From an uncultured Alphaproteobacteria bacterium (GTDB lineage Bacteria > Pseudomonadota > Alphaproteobacteria > HIMB59), in the NCBI GenBank assembly GCA_902522585.1, contig CABYWI010000007.1, forward strand, positions 1 to 32,606: a stretch of DNA of 32,606 bases. Reading direction: 5' to 3'. Both the position numbers and the translations under genes were made by a program. Under the pieces are notes generated by a model. The model did no database searches. It was not told the DNA's origin and saw only the letters and a program-made list of their open reading frames with translations. Position 1 is the stretch's first letter. Each line of letters opens with the position of its first letter. This document shows, in pieces, positions 31,659-32,606 of the stretch.

Positions 31659-32606
31659 CATTTAAATATAAATCGATATCTAACTCAGAAACTGTACTCG
31701 CTACTTTTTGATACTCCATTTCTTTAATCGCTATAAAAGCCTTATGAAGATCTTGTCCTAGGGATTCTTTTAAAAATTTAGATTTTTGGGCGGAAAGAAT
31801 AGCTGAACTCCAATCATGAGGCATATGAAATTTGGTATTTGATTTTTGTTTATATGCATTTCCTTTGGTTTGTGGAGGGGCCTTAATTTTGTTTTTCATA
31901 CCATATCTCATTGCAGAAAGTACAGCTAAGGCTACCAAATAAGGATTAGCGTCAACCCCGGAAACACGGTGCTCTATTCTTCTATTCTTAGAGTTACTTG
32001 AAGGAATTCGAAAAGCAACAGAACGGTTATCTTGACCCCAATTAGGAGTTACAGGAGCATAAGAACCTAAAACTAATCTTTTCCAGCTATTAGCATTAGG
32101 AGCAAATACAAGCATACACTCCCCCATCGTTTTAACTAAACCGCCAAGAGCATGGTTTAGATTTGGATTAAGTGTGTTTGAATTTTTCTCTGCAAAAATA
32201 TTATCGCCTTTATTATTATACATTGAAACATGAAAGTGCATTCCTGAACCTGACACATTTTCCATGGGTTTAGCCATAAAACATGCTGTTACACCATGAG
32301 CTCGAGCTTGAGATCGAATTATTCTTTTTAGACGAATAATATCATCGGCAGCTTTTAGTATATTTTTTTGATGTTTAAGCGTTAATTCATATTGTCCTGG
32401 TGCGTATTCAGAAATAACAGTTTCAGCTTCAATACCAGCAATTGCAGTTGCCTCATAAATATCATTTAATAATGGGAGCATTCCATGAAGGTTATCAACT
32501 GAGTAAACATCTGTTTTTCTATGTGATCTTTTTTTTCCAATAATTGACTTAGCAGGTTGAAGCTTTCCATATTGATCTAAATCGTTTGATACTAGGAAAA
32601 ATTCTA
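31651..32606 (-). CDS. Glutamine synthetase-family protein, partial (GlnA/PuuA-like), extends past right edge
   Basis: Track ORF begins at an internal Met. Upstream sequence stays open to the edge: EFFLVSNDLDQYGKLQPAKSIIGKKRSHRKTDVYSVDNLHGMLPLLNDIY... Motifs GSGMHFHVS, NSYKRL-like NSWKRLVLGSYAP, NRRIEHRVSGVDANPYL. Confidence 0.92.
   Translation of the reverse strand, partial: EFFLVSNDLDQYGKLQPAKSIIGKKRSHRKTDVYSVDNLHGMLPLLNDIYEATAIAGIEAETVISEYAPGQYELTLKHQKNILKAADDIIRLKRIIRSQARAHGVTACFMAKPMENVSGSGMHFHVSMYNNKGDNIFAEKNSNTLNPNLNHALGGLVKTMGECMLVFAPNANSWKRLVLGSYAPVTPNWGQDNRSVAFRIPSSNSKNRRIEHRVSGVDANPYLVALAVLSAMRYGMKNKIKAPPQTKGNAYKQKSNTKFHMPHDWSSAILSAQKSKFLKESLGQDLHKAFIAIKEMEYQKVASTVSELDIDLYLNAI

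Noticed and set aside
1-32606. CRISPR array, IS element, prophage or defence system
   Set aside because: No regularly spaced direct repeats, transposase, integrase, phage structural or Cas/restriction motifs seen on either strand.

Overview
AT-rich, gene-dense 32.6-kb segment, probably from a streamlined marine alphaproteobacterium (inferred from gene content and order, not tested). Most of it is housekeeping: ssb-gyrA-coaD-tRNA-Lys, uvrA, secF-secD-yajC, a DUF815-type ATPase, serS-tatC-tatB-tatA, an FbpC-like ABC ATPase, scpB-scpA-nagZ, argS-dgt, erpA-xth, ilvD, valS and a pcm-like methyltransferase. Two less ordinary regions flank this core. On the left, downstream of tRNA-Lys, lies an 832-aa modular autotransporter with five propeller-like repeats, an Ig-like domain and a C-terminal barrel, next to an edge-truncated possible winged-helix ORF. 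On the right lie a Rieske oxygenase, a small membrane protein, a membrane desaturase split by a +1 frameshift in a T8 run, a divergent PanB-fold protein lacking several canonical catalytic residues, and a glutamine-synthetase-family gene running off the edge. Hand translation also gave an unlisted 47-codon membrane smORF, locked between argS and nagZ by 4-nt start/stop overlaps on both sides. No CRISPR array, transposase, integrase or rRNA was found. Product names come from reading motifs in the translations; no database search was run.
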